Below are positions 29,745 to 39,547 of a stretch of DNA of 64,000 nt, piece after piece. Source of the stretch: Planctomycetota bacterium (lineage in GTDB: Bacteria > Planctomycetota > Phycisphaerae > Phycisphaerales > UBA1924). The notes beneath the pieces were generated by a model. It did not search any database. It was not told the origin of the DNA and was given only the letters and a program-made list of their open reading frames with translations. Location of the stretch: positions 356,796-420,795 of the forward strand of contig CP053450.1 in the NCBI GenBank assembly GCA_013285505.1, read 5' to 3'. Position numbers and translations under genes: made by a program. Each line of letters starts with the position of its first letter. Position 1 is the stretch's first letter.

Positions 29745-31514
29745 ATGTCCAAAGCCACGCTCCAGCACGTTCACCAGCTCGCCTCGTCGGGCAAGCTCAT
29801 CGAGGCCGACCGGGCCTGCCGGCAGATCCTCCAGCTCAACCCCGGCAACATGGCCGCGGCACGGGTGCTGGGGCAGATCACCCGCCGCACCGCCCGCGCC
29901 GACGAGAGCGTGAAGATTTTCCAACAACTGCGAGCGGCCCGGCCGAACGACATCCAGCTGATCGGCGAGCTGGGCGCGAGCCTGACCGCGGCCGAACAGC
30001 CCCAGCTGGCCCTGTCGCTCCTGATCGACGCGGTCGAGAAGATGCCGACGGCGGTGCAGTGGAAGGTCTGGCTGGGCAAGTGCTACCTCAAGCTCTTCAA
30101 GACCGTCGCCGCGATCAAGGTGCTCAAGCAGGCCCGGGAGGACGCCCCCGACGACCCGGACGTGATGTACCACCTGGGCAACGCCTACCTGACCGCGGGC
30201 CAGCCCGCCCACGGCGAGCCCCTCGTCCTGGAGTTCCTCAAGCGGCGCCCGGACGCCGTGCACGGCAAGGTGACGCTCGCGAACATCTACGAGCACGAGC
30301 AGCGGCTCGACGAGGCGGTCGCGATCTGCAAGGAGATCATCGCCAAGGACCCCAACATGGACTCGGCGCTGGCCACGCTCGCGCGGTGTCTGCGTGCCGA
30401 GGGCAAGTACGACGAGGCCATCAAGATCCTGCAGCCGATGATCGACGCCGAGCTCTCGTCCAAGAGCGCCCTGGCGCTCGCTCCCGTCTATCTGGCGCTC
30501 AAGCGGTTCGAAGAATGCAAGGTCATGTTCGAGAAGGTGCTCTCTCAGGAGCACCTGCCCAACCCGGTAAAGTCGTCGCTGACCTTCGGTCTCGCGCAGT
30601 GCTACCAGGGGCTCAAGGACTACGACGCCGCGTTCCGGGCGTTCAAGCGCGGCAACGAGTTCTTCCCCAAGACCTTCAACCGCGAGCACCGGCTGACGCT
30701 CTACCAGGAGATCCGCGCGGCGTTCACGCCGGACATCCTCAAGAACGGCCCGCGCGCGCAGGTCGACGGCAGCAAGTGCATCTTCATCATCGGCATGCCC
30801 CGCTCGGGCACGTCGCTGACCGAGCAGATCCTCGACGTGCACCCCAAGGTGCACGGCGCCGGCGAGATCGTGGAGGTGCCCTTCATCCTCGCCGACATCT
30901 GCAAGGAGCTCAACGGCCCCGCGCCCCGCGTGACCAAGGACGCGCCCGAGGAGGTCCTGACCCGCGCCGGCCGGCGCTACCTCGACCACATCGAGGGCCT
31001 CGCGCCCGAGGGCACCGAGTACGTCGTCGACAAGCTCCCCCACAACTTCGAGACCCTCGGCCTCATCCAGCGCATCCTGCCCGGGGCCAAGATCATCAGC
31101 TGCAAGCGCAACCCTATCGACAACTGCATCTCGTGCTACTTCACGCAACTCTCGGCGTGGCACAGCTACTCCAACGACCTGTCCCACCTCGGCTGGACCT
31201 ACGGCCAGTACGAGAAGCTCCTCGCCTACTGGAAGAACACCTGCGGCATCGAGATGATCGACGTCCAGTACGAGGACGTCGTCGCCGACACCGAGAAGGA
31301 GGCCCGGCGGATCATCGCCTCCCTCGGGCTGGAGTGGGACCCCCGCTGCCTCAAGTTCTACGAGACCGAACGCCGCGTGACGACCTCCAGCGTGGACCAG
31401 GTCCGGCAGCCGATCTACACGTCGTCGGTCGCGCGTTGGAAACGGTTCGGCGACCACGTGACCCCGCTCATCGAATCCCTCAAGGCCGCGGGCGTTGAGC
31501 TCGCGGACGTGTGA
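29745..31514 (+). CDS. TPR-sulfotransferase protein, copy 2
   Basis: Second paralogue and the only one with an intact frame: 589 residues. About eight TPR units fill residues 1-310, and the sulfotransferase domain follows. The phosphosulfate-binding IGMPRSGTSLTEQILDVHP begins near residue 349, and the 3'-phosphate-binding region is CKRNPIDNCISCYF. The closing motif SVDQVRQPIYTSSVARWKRF is shared by all four copies. TPRs presumably present or recognise the acceptor. The stop is 3 bases before copy 3, so copies 2 and 3 are co-translated. Confidence 0.92.
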   Translation: MSKATLQHVHQLASSGKLIEADRACRQILQLNPGNMAAARVLGQITRRTARADESVKIFQQLRAARPNDIQLIGELGASLTAAEQPQLALSLLIDAVEKMPTAVQWKVWLGKCYLKLFKTVAAIKVLKQAREDAPDDPDVMYHLGNAYLTAGQPAHGEPLVLEFLKRRPDAVHGKVTLANIYEHEQRLDEAVAICKEIIAKDPNMDSALATLARCLRAEGKYDEAIKILQPMIDAELSSKSALALAPVYLALKRFEECKVMFEKVLSQEHLPNPVKSSLTFGLAQCYQGLKDYDAAFRAFKRGNEFFPKTFNREHRLTLYQEIRAAFTPDILKNGPRAQVDGSKCIFIIGMPRSGTSLTEQILDVHPKVHGAGEIVEVPFILADICKELNGPAPRVTKDAPEEVLTRAGRRYLDHIEGLAPEGTEYVVDKLPHNFETLGLIQRILPGAKIISCKRNPIDNCISCYFTQLSAWHSYSNDLSHLGWTYGQYEKLLAYWKNTCGIEMIDVQYEDVVADTEKEARRIIASLGLEWDPRCLKFYETERRVTTSSVDQVRQPIYTSSVARWKRFGDHVTPLIESLKAAGVELADV

Positions 31515-31517
31515 CCA

Positions 31518-33307
31518 ATGGCCCAAGTCGCCGACCCGCGTATTAAACAGATCATGATGATGCTCGGCCAGGGCGACCTGCAGGGCGCCGAGGGCGCTCT
31601 GCACCACCGTGCTCGCCGAGCAACCCAACATGCCGCAGGCGAGGTTCGCCCTCGCGGCTGATCGATCGGCAGAGCTCCCGCATCGATCGCGCGATCGCCA
31701 CCCTCGAGGCCCTGCACGCCGAGATGCCCGAGCACAAGGCGATCCGCGCCGAGCTGGCCAGCACACGGGTGCTCGGAGGCCAGTCCGAAAGAGCGATGCC
31801 CGCGCTGCAGGAGATCGCCGCCGAAGCGCCCGACCAGCCCTTCGCCCACTACTGGCTGGGGCAGGCCTACCTCCGCAACTACCAGGGCGCCGACGCCGTC
31901 CGCTGCTTCGAACGCGTCAGAGAGATCTCGCCGGAGGACCGCAACGTGCTGCAGCCGCTCGCCGCGGCCAATCTCGCCGTCGGCCGCGCCGCCCAGGCCG
32001 AAGAGATCCTCCGCGACCTGCTCACGACCAACCCCAATCACGTCGAGGGGCTCAACTCACTCGCCGCGGCACTCGAGCACCAGAACCGGCTCTCCGAGTC
32101 CGGCGAGTACTACCGTCGCGTGCTCGAGGTCGCGCCCGACAACGGCCGGGCGATCTCCGGCCTCGCCCGCGTGCTGCAGACCGAGGGCAAACGCGACGAG
32201 GCCCGCGAGATGCTCCGCGAGCGCTTCAGCACCGGCGAGCCCCACCCGGTGGTGATCTCCACGTTTGCCGGCCTCTGCGAGACCAGCGACGACCGGCAGA
32301 CCTGCCTGCGCGCCACCCACGCCGCGCTCGAGCACCCGCAGCTGACCGCCCAGGACCGGGCCGCGCTGTACTTCGCCGCGGCCCGGCTGCTCGACGCCGA
32401 GGGCGACCACGACCAGGCCTTCGAGTTCTACGCCAAGGGCAACAGCGCCTCGCCGATGCTCTACATCCCGATGGAGAAAGAGAACTTCACCGACGATGTC
32501 ATCGCGACCCTGACCGCCGAGAAGATCCGGTCGCTCCCCCGGGCCATGGAGTCGTCCTCCAGACCGATCTTCATCGTGGGCATGCCCCGCTCGGGGACGA
32601 CGCTCATCGAGCAGATCCTCGCGGCCCACCCGCAGGTGCACGCCGCGGGCGAGCTGCAGGAACTCCGCCGCATCTGGCGCGAACTCGTGATCGACGTCGG
32701 GCAGGGCTCGATCGTGAGGTTCCCGCAGATCACGCAGTCCCACGTGGACCACGCCGCCCGCCGCTACCTCGCGCATCTCGAGTCGATCGACGCCGATGCG
32801 CCCCGCGTCACCGACAAGATGCCGCACAACTACGAGCAGCTCGGTCTGATCAATCTGCTCTTCCCCGACGCCCACATCATCCACTGCCGGCGGAGCCCAC
32901 TGGACACGTGCGTCTCGTGCTTCACGATCCAGCTCGGCCCGGCGCACTCGTTCAGCAACGACCTGACGACGCTCGGGCACGCCTACGGCCAGTACGAACG
33001 GCTCATGGCGCACTGGCGCACCGCCCTCGACATGCCGATGCTCGAGGTCGTGTACGAGAACGTCGTCGAGGACATGGAAGCGATGGCCCGCAAGGTCGTC
33101 GAGTTTGTCGGCCTCCCCTGGGACGACGCCTGCCTGCGCTTCTACGAGGCCGAGCGCGCAGTGACCACCGCCAGCGTTGATCAGGTCCGCAAGCCGATCT
33201 ACAACTCGTCGGTCGGGCGCTGGAAGCGGTACGCGGGCCACCTCGGGCCGTTGCGCGAGGCACTCAACAACGCGGGGGTCGAGCTCCCCGAGTCCGACCG
33301 ATCCTGA
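31518..33307 (+). CDS. TPR-sulfotransferase protein, copy 3 (two frame breaks)
   Basis: Third paralogue, about 595 residues after repair. TPRs are followed by FIVGMPRSGTTLIEQILAAH (phosphosulfate loop), TDKMPHNYEQLGL and CRRSPLDTCVSCF. Breaks in the first 50 residues at 31592-31598 (GGGCGCT read as GGCGCT) and 31654-31659 (GCGGCT read as GCGCT) restore GDLQGAEALCTTVLAEQP and a continuous helix into IDRAIATLEALHAEMPEH. ATG 31518 follows the copy 2 stop directly. As in the other copies no export signal is visible. Confidence 0.85.
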
Positions 33308-33364
33308 CGAGGCACGCCGGCGAGGTGCACCACGCACCCGCCGCGGCAACCTGAGAGACCCACC

Positions 33365-35162
33365 ATGGCAGAACAGCAGACGCTCATTCAACAGGCCTTC
33401 GAGCTGCACAAGGCCGGTGACCGCGAGGCCGCGGAGGCCGCCTGCGTCGAGTACCTCGAGTCGGACCCCAACAACATCCCCGCGATGCGGCTCCTGGGCA
33501 CGATCGCCCGCGAGACCGATCGCCCGGAGAAGGCAATCGAGGCGGCTCGGCTACGCGCTGCAGCTCGACCCGAACAACCCGTACGTCGCCGGCGAGCTGG
33601 CCGCGAGCCTCGTCCTCGCCGGACGCTACTCCGAGTCCACCCCGCTGCTCGAGGCCCTGGTCACGCAACTGCCCGACCACGCCATCTCGCACTTCTGGCT
33701 GGGCCGCTCCTACCTCGGGCAGCTGCTCGGTCCCAAGGCGGCCAAGTGCTTCCGGCGGTCCTACGAGCTTGCGCCCAACAACGACGCGATCCTGCACATG
33801 ATCGGCGTGGCGCTCCTGGCCGGCGGCCGCGGACGCGAGGCCGAGCCCTGGCTCCGCGAGTTCGCCAAGAAGTTCCCTGACTCAGCCCGCGCGCTCCACG
33901 ACCTCTCGGTCAGTCTGCAGCAGCAACTCCGGTCCGACGAGGCCGCCGGGCTCTGCAAGCGGGCGATCGAGCTCGAGCCCGACTTCGCCCCGGCGATCGC
34001 GTCGCTGGCGCGCTACTACCGCAGCTACAACCGCTACGACGAGGCGCTCGAGCTGGTGACCGAGGCGATGGAACGGCTCGGGCCGCAGCCGGCGCTCGCC
34101 GAGATCTACTCCCGGCTCTGCGACCGTGAGGGCAAGGCCGAAGAAGGCGCGCGAGTCATCCGCGAGCTGCTCGCCGCGGACGAGGGCAAGGCGGGCAACG
34201 CCGCGGTCGGGCTCAAGTTCGGTCTCGGCCGGCTCGAGGAGCGGGCCGGCCGCTACGACGAGGCGTGGGAGGCGTTCCATTCGGCCAACCTCACGATCCC
34301 GTCCGTCTACGGCTTCCAGCAGCAGGAGCTGCTCTTCAACGAGATCAAGAACACCTTCAACGCGTGGTCGCTCGCCTCGCTACCCAAGGCCACGATCCCG
34401 ACCGACAAGCCCGTGTTCGTCGTCGGCATGCCGCGGTCGGGCACGTCGCTGGTCGAGCAGGTGCTCAGCTCCCACCCCGACTGCTACGGGGCGGGCGAGC
34501 TGCTGACGCTCTCGCAGATCGCCGTGGAGATGGGCCACCGTCTCGGCGGGCGCTGGCCGACGGCGTTGGCCAACCTCACGCCCGAGGTCGCCAACGAATT
34601 CTCCGGGCGGTACCTCGATCACATCAACACGCTCGCGCCCGACGCCAAGCGCGTCGTGGACAAGCTGCCGCACAACTTCAAGTACATCGGGCTGATGAGC
34701 GTGCTCTTCCCCGGCGCGCGGGTCATCCACTGCATCCGCAACCCATTGGACGTGTGCGTGTCCAACTACGGCACGCAGCTCTCGCCCATCCACACCTGGC
34801 GCCCCCGCCTCGAGACGCTCGCCCACGCCTACAACCAGTACCGCTCGGTCATGGAGCACTGGCGGAGCGAGGCGACCATCCCGATCCTCGACGTGGTCTA
34901 CGAGGACACCATTGCCGACGTCGAGAAGCAGGCGCGGCGGATCGTGGACTTTGTCGGGCTGCCGTGGGACGAGCAGTGCCTCAAGTTCTACGAGCACTCG
35001 CGCGCCGTCAGGACCGCCAGCACCGACCAGGTGCGCCAGCCGATCTACCAGAGCTCCAAGGAACGGTGGCGCAGGTACGAGAAGCACCTCGGCCCGCTCA
35101 TCGAGGGACTCAAGAAGGGCGGCACGAACATCGAGAGGCCGTTCGCTGTCGAGCGGATCTAG
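33365..35162 (+). CDS. TPR-sulfotransferase protein, copy 4 (frame break)
   Basis: Fourth paralogue, about 598 residues after repair. TPR units run to residue ~320; then come VVGMPRSGTSLVEQVLSSHP, VVDKLPHNFKYIGLM, CIRNPLDVCVSNYGTQL and the shared TDQVRQPIYQSSKERW. The break at 33541-33547 (GGCGGCT read as GGCGCT) restores KAIEALGYALQLDPNN. ATG 33365 lies 57 bases after copy 3 with no terminator visible between. The C-terminus extends ~10 residues past the other copies. It is convergent with dciA (8-base gap). Confidence 0.88.
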
Positions 35163-35170
35163 CCGCGGCG

Positions 35171-35536
35171 TCAGTCCGGCCGGCGCACGACCTTGACGGT
35201 GATCTTGTTGATGGTGCCCGGCGAACACCCCGCCAGCATCCGCTGCCCGCCGCTGCGCAGCCAGCGCTGCACCAGATAGCGGCTCGACGCGTCGGGTGCC
35301 TCGACGAGCAGCACCCCGCGCTGGAAGCTGCGCACGACCGTCCGGGCGCGCAGGTCGTCGGGAACGACCGTGCGCCACGCCTCGACGATGCCGCCGACCA
35401 CCCGCACGCGACGCTGCAGATCAGTCCGGAGTGTCTCGATCGTCCCCGAGGCGTGGCGGTCGGGCGCCGGCCTGACCCGCAACTCCCGCAGGCGGTTGAT
35501 CGACGCGGCGGCATGTTGCAGGTCGCGGTCGGGCAT
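35171..35536 (-). CDS. dciA: DUF721/DciA-family protein
   Basis: A 121-residue protein of the DUF721/DciA family, the ancestral loader of replicative helicase DnaB in bacteria lacking DnaC or DnaI. The conserved core runs from IVEAWRTVVPDDLRARTVVR through LLVEAPDASSRYLVQRWL to an INKITVKVV C-terminus, which is the KH-like fold typical of the family. Presence in the same region as dnaA and parB fits a replication role. The frame is intact. Family assignment is by pattern only. Confidence 0.75.
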   Translation of the reverse strand: MPDRDLQHAAASINRLRELRVRPAPDRHASGTIETLRTDLQRRVRVVGGIVEAWRTVVPDDLRARTVVRSFQRGVLLVEAPDASSRYLVQRWLRSGGQRMLAGCSPGTINKITVKVVRRPD

Positions 35537-35660
35537 GGGTGCATCCTACCGCGACCAGCCGCGACAGCGGCTGCGGCTCCGGGCGATCGGCCGGGAGCCG
35601 CCGTCACACCCAACCCCCCCACTCTTCTCACCACCGGCCAACCCCCGCTACCCTTGCCGC

Positions 35661-36773
35661 GTGTCTACCGCGATGAAAATCCAGTCGATCGTCAAGGAGT
35701 ACCCCGCCATCGGCCGCGCGGGGGTCACACGGGCGGTTGACGGCCCCTCACTCGACATCGAGCCGGGCGAACTGTTCTTTCTGCTCGGCCCGTCCGGCTG
35801 CGGCAAGACGACGCTGCTCCGCATGATCGCCGGATTCATCGACCCGACCGCCGGCTCGATCTACTTCAATGGCCGCGACGTCACCCACACCCCGCCCAAC
35901 AAGCGCAACACCGGGATGGTCTTCCAGAGCTACGCCCTCTGGCCCCACATGACCGTCGCCCAGAACGTCGGCTTCGGCCTCGACGTGCGGAAGGTCTCGG
36001 GCCAGGAGAAGGCCCGGAGGATCGCCGAAGCGCTCGAGCAGGTCCAGATGACCGGGTACGAGGGCCGCAAGCCCACCCAGCTCTCCGGAGGGCAGCAGCA
36101 GCGGGTGGCCCTGGCCCGGGCGCTGGTGGTCCGCCCGGACGTGCTGCTGCTGGATGAACCCCTCTCAAACCTCGACGCCAAGCTGCGGCTGGAGCTGCGG
36201 TCGCAGATCCGCCAAGTATGCAAAGACTCGGGGCTCACCACGGTCTACGTCACGCACGATCAGAAAGAAGCCCTGAGCATGGCCGACCGGGTCGCGATCA
36301 TGCGCGAGGGCCGCGTCTGCCAGATCGGGACCCCCCGGGAGCTGTACCGGCGGCCCAATTCGCGGTTTGTCGCGGCCTTTCTGGGCGAGGCGGACTTCCT
36401 GCAAGCGACAGTGGCCGAGGTCGGCGGCGGGGTGCTCCGGCTGCAGACGCCCGGCGGACCGCTCGTTGCCGACACCGGCGCCGCGACCGGCGGCACCCCC
36501 CCCACCACCGGCCAGGCCGTCACGGTCTGCGTGCGTCCGGAGTGCTGGCGGGTGGTCGGCGCGGACGCGCCGGGATCGCTCCGGGCCAAGCTGCTCTCCA
36601 CGACCTATCTCGGCGAGATCGCGCAGTACGTCCTCGAGCTCGACTCGGGCCAACGCGTCCACGCCGCCGTCCTTAACCCAGCACTAACACCTGCCCACAA
36701 CCCGGGAGACTCGGTGGGGATGGCGGTTGAGCCGCGGGATGTCATCGTGCTGGATGGGCACGAGACAGCCTAA
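35661..36773 (+). CDS. PotA-like ABC transporter ATP-binding protein
   Basis: A 370-residue ATPase of the polyamine/iron/thiosulfate import class. Walker A is GPSGCGKTT, the Q-loop is VFQSYALWPHM, the signature is LSGGQQQRVALARAL, Walker B is VLLLDEPLSNLD, and the H-loop is YVTHDQKEA. A C-terminal TOBE-type domain spans residues ~245-370. GTG 35661 and ATG 35673 are both possible starts. No permease or binding-protein gene is adjacent, so it is an orphan ATPase that must work with components encoded elsewhere. Substrate cannot be assigned. Confidence 0.9.
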   Translation: MSTAMKIQSIVKEYPAIGRAGVTRAVDGPSLDIEPGELFFLLGPSGCGKTTLLRMIAGFIDPTAGSIYFNGRDVTHTPPNKRNTGMVFQSYALWPHMTVAQNVGFGLDVRKVSGQEKARRIAEALEQVQMTGYEGRKPTQLSGGQQQRVALARALVVRPDVLLLDEPLSNLDAKLRLELRSQIRQVCKDSGLTTVYVTHDQKEALSMADRVAIMREGRVCQIGTPRELYRRPNSRFVAAFLGEADFLQATVAEVGGGVLRLQTPGGPLVADTGAATGGTPPTTGQAVTVCVRPECWRVVGADAPGSLRAKLLSTTYLGEIAQYVLELDSGQRVHAAVLNPALTPAHNPGDSVGMAVEPRDVIVLDGHETA

Positions 36774-36800
36774 GTATACCTATCAGAATGCAAACAGTGA

Positions 36801-37652
36801 TTATGCCGCGTCCGACGCGTCCGTTGCCGCACGAGGCACGTTGATGACGAACGCGGCACCCCGGGCGGTGCCGGGCTCGATGGTGATCGTCCCACCCGCG
36901 GCCTCGATCAGCCGGCGGCAGATCGCCAGGCCGAGGCCGTGGCCCTGTGGATCCGAAGAGCCTGACCTCTGGAACGGCTGAAAGAGCCCGGCCCGTGTCA
37001 GGTCGTCGATCCCGGGTCCGTCGTCGCGGATGGTCAGACCGACCATCGGAGGGGGCGGTCCGGGTGTGTTCCACGTGGAACACGCACCGGCCTCGGAATC
37101 GGCGGCTGTGACCTCGATGACCCCCCCACCCTTGCCGATCGCGCGGCAGGAGTTCAGCAGGAGGTTTAGCAGCACGTGCTCGAGATCGGTCTGCGGGATC
37201 GCGAGACTGACCGTGTCGGGGATGCCGGCCCGGAGTTCGATGCCCGCCGCATCCAGCGGCTGGGGCAGGCAGGCCAGTGCACCCTGCAGGGCGGCAGCGG
37301 GGGAGCAAGTCTCGGTCGAACCCGCATCGCGGTCCCGACCGGCGAGCCTGAGCACGGAGGAAGCGATGCGGGAGGCCCGCTCCACCCCGATCGCTGCCCT
37401 CTCCAGCGCCCGCTGGCACAGGTCGCGGTCCTCAGGAGACTCTAGCGCGACCCGGGCGTAGCTCAGGACCGGGGTCAGGATGTTGTTGAACTCGTGGGCG
37501 ATCGCGCCGGTGAGCAGACCGAGCGTCTCGAGCTGAGATATCGACTCAAGCTCGTCGCGGGTCCGTTTGACCTGGTCCTCGAGCGAATCGATGCTGGCGA
37601 GCATCTGGTCAGCCTGCGGATTGACAGGTTTGGTGCGTGGGCCCTTGGACAT
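36801..37652 (-). CDS. Soluble histidine kinase
   Basis: A 283-residue kinase without membrane segments. An N-terminal coiled coil (residues ~15-40) leads to the H-box GAIAHEFNNILTPVLSY (phospho-His at ~53). The HATPase_c domain follows, with N-box NLLLNSCRAI, G1 DDGPGIDD and G2 GHGLGLAICRRLIE. The H-box HEFNN variant is common in hybrid or PAS-type kinases. There is no sensor domain and no response regulator next to it, so the input and partner are unknown. One parS site lies inside the coding region (ACSTWNTPG). Confidence 0.9.
   Translation of the reverse strand: MSKGPRTKPVNPQADQMLASIDSLEDQVKRTRDELESISQLETLGLLTGAIAHEFNNILTPVLSYARVALESPEDRDLCQRALERAAIGVERASRIASSVLRLAGRDRDAGSTETCSPAAALQGALACLPQPLDAAGIELRAGIPDTVSLAIPQTDLEHVLLNLLLNSCRAIGKGGGVIEVTAADSEAGACSTWNTPGPPPPMVGLTIRDDGPGIDDLTRAGLFQPFQRSGSSDPQGHGLGLAICRRLIEAAGGTITIEPGTARGAAFVINVPRAATDASDAA
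37067..37082. other. parS site 1
   Basis: TGTTCCACGTGGAACA is a perfect 16-base palindrome (18 with flanks) that fits the parS consensus TGTTNCACGTGNAACA, the binding site of ParB. It lies inside the histidine kinase gene, 1.2 kb from parB. Confidence 0.8.
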
Positions 37653-37751
37653 CCGGCGGTTTCTCCGCTGGAGCTATCGGGCGAGCGCGGCCGTCACTTG
37701 TCCGCAATCGGACATCGGGCCTCGAATGAGTGATCCCGCGCAGCGCGGCCG

Positions 37752-38222
37752 CTAGTCGGGCTCGCGATGGCTGACCCAGGCGTCCGCGGGCTCGGAGATC
37801 GCGTCAGGCCCGCCGGCCAGCAGCCAGGCGAGCAGTGGGGCGGGGACGAAGTTGGCCTCCGGCAGCACGGCCACCTCACACCACTCGAAAGCGAGATCCG
37901 ATTCCAGGCTCGTGACGGTCTCCGGCCACGCCCCCCCGCTGTGTTCCACGTGAAACACGACATTCCACTCGTGTCGGGGCTTGCCTTGCTGGGTGAAGAT
38001 GTGCTCGTTGGCCAGGAGGAAGGCGCCGACGCGGACGCTGAGGCCGCACTCTTCGGTGAACTCGCGGGCGAGCGCTTCCGCAGCCGTCTCTCCGGGATCG
38101 ACGTGGCCGCCCGGGAGGTAGGCCAGGTCGTGCTCGATATTCCTGCAGAGCAGGACGCGGCCATCGCGGACGGCGAGGCCTCGGGCGATGCACTCGATCT
38201 TCTTGGGTGCGCGGCTGGGCAA
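37752..38222 (-). CDS. NUDIX hydrolase
   Basis: A 156-residue NUDIX-fold pyrophosphohydrolase. The NUDIX box GGHVDPGETAAEALAREFTE with ECGL following is complete, with the catalytic Glu cluster REFTEE. I propose TTG 38222 as start: GGAG lies eight bases upstream and the protein then begins MPSRAPKKIECIARGL, normal for the family. ATG 38321 would leave no room for the divergent parB promoter. Substrate is unknown. The second parS site is within the gene (VVFHVEHSGG). Confidence 0.85.
   Translation of the reverse strand: MPSRAPKKIECIARGLAVRDGRVLLCRNIEHDLAYLPGGHVDPGETAAEALAREFTEECGLSVRVGAFLLANEHIFTQQGKPRHEWNVVFHVEHSGGAWPETVTSLESDLAFEWCEVAVLPEANFVPAPLLAWLLAGGPDAISEPADAWVSHREPD
37942..37957. other. 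parS site 2
   Basis: TGTTCCACGTGAAACA differs by one base from the best-known parS sequence TGTTTCACGTGAAACA. It is embedded in the NUDIX gene, 363 bases from the parB start. Confidence 0.88.
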
Positions 38223-38319
38223 GGGAGAAACTCCGTTGGCTGGTGGTCCGGGGTGTTCGGATGCAGTTGATCGTGTTATAACACCGCTCCTGTCCGTCGG
38301 CACTTTGAAGGATTCATCC

Positions 38320-39325
38320 ATGGCGAAACCGACCCCCAAGCCGCGCCGCCTCGGCCGCGGGCTCAGCAGCCTCATCCAGCCCACAGAGCCAGTCCGGGTG
38401 GATGCGGACCAAACAAATACAAAACAAACAACCTCTTCAGGGGACCCGACGGATCCGGCTTCGGGTGCGGCATCGGGCGGGGCGGGAGCGGCGGTGGGGG
38501 AGTCGGGCGGGCTCGTCCGGTGGGTTGCGGTCGGTCGGATCGAGCCGAGCCCGTTTCAGCCACGGCGGCACTTCGACGAGGGGGCGTTGGCGCAGCTCGC
38601 GGCTTCGATCACGCGGTCGGGGCTGATGCAGCCGATCATCGTCCGCCCGACGGCGGCGGGTTTCGAGCTGGTCGCCGGCGAGCCGCCGGTGGAGAGCCGC
38701 GGAGCGCGCGGGGCTCACCGAGGTGCCGGCGGTCGTCCGCGAGCTGACCGACGAGGAGGCTGCGGAATGGGCGCTGGTCGAGAACCTGCAGCGTGAGGAG
38801 CTCAACCCGATCGAGCGCGCGCACGGACTGAAGTCGTTGGCCGACCGGTTCGGTGTGAGTCACGCGGCGTTGGGCGAGCGGCTGGGGCTTGATCGATCGA
38901 CGGTGGCGAACCTGATCCGGTTGACCGAACTGGAGAGTGAGATTCAGGAGCACGTCGCTTCGGGGACGATGACGATGGGTCATGCACGGGCGTTGCTCGG
39001 TGTTCCGACTTCCGGCGCGCGGCTTGACCTGGCCAAGCGCGCGATCGCGGGGGCGTGGTCGGTGCGCCAGATCGAAGAGGCAGTGCGTAAAACAACGCAC
39101 CAGGAAGCGACGGTTCCGGCGACGACGAAGGGTGAATTGCCCAATCAGCGGGCGGCGGTGATCGCCGATCTCGAGCGACGACTCAGTGCGCATCTTGGGA
39201 CGAAGGCCACCGTGACGATGCGGGGCCGCGGCAACCGCGGTCGCCTGGTCATCGAGTTTTACAGCCTGGAAGAGTTTGAAGGCCTGATGGATCGCGTCGG
39301 CCTCACAGATGAGTCCATGGGGTAA
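38320..39325 (+). CDS. parB: Chromosome-partitioning protein ParB (frame break)
   Basis: ParB binds parS and spreads as a CTP-dependent clamp to load SMC and help segregate origins. The 335-residue repaired protein has the N-terminal RRLGRGLSSLI (ParA-stimulating type), a linker, VGRIEPSPFQPRRHFDEGAL, the CTP-binding LVAGERRWRAAERAG, ENLQREELNPIERA, and the helix-turn-helix VSHAALGERLGLDRSTVANL. The break at 38681-38687 (AGCCGCC read as AGCGCC) falls exactly in the GERRW motif, which is intact after repair. No parA is adjacent. Two parS sites lie just upstream. Confidence 0.95.
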
Positions 39326-39416
39326 AACGCACAATCTACCGGAACGTTACGGTCCCTTGGTTGGTTGCATTACGGTGCGCGTTACGCTCAATGCGCTGTG
39401 ATGCGGCGCGGGTGAT

Positions 39417-39445
39417 TTGATTCTCCGCAGCAATGTGTCCATAAT
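39417..39445 (+). promoter_or_regulatory. Probable sigma-70-type promoter
   Basis: TTGATT (39417-39422), a 17-base spacer and CATAAT (39440-39445) match a housekeeping promoter. Transcription would start near 39452, about 95 bases before the H1-like gene. Confidence 0.6.
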
Positions 39446-39469
39446 CCCTCAGACATGTCATTTGCTCAT

Positions 39470-39500
39470 GGGGGGAAGTCTGTTGCCCCCCTTTGTTTTT
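39470..39500 (+). terminator. Terminator-like hairpin in the leader of the H1-like gene
   Basis: Six G (39470-39475) pair with six C (39486-39491) around a 10-base loop, followed by TTTGTTTTT. It may end parB transcription, but it also lies downstream of the predicted promoter at 39417-39445 and would therefore interrupt transcripts heading into the H1-like gene. Confidence 0.7.
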
Positions 39501-39547
39501 AGGGGCGACAGCAACCTTGGAATCGAAAGTCACTGAGAGGACCGTTC

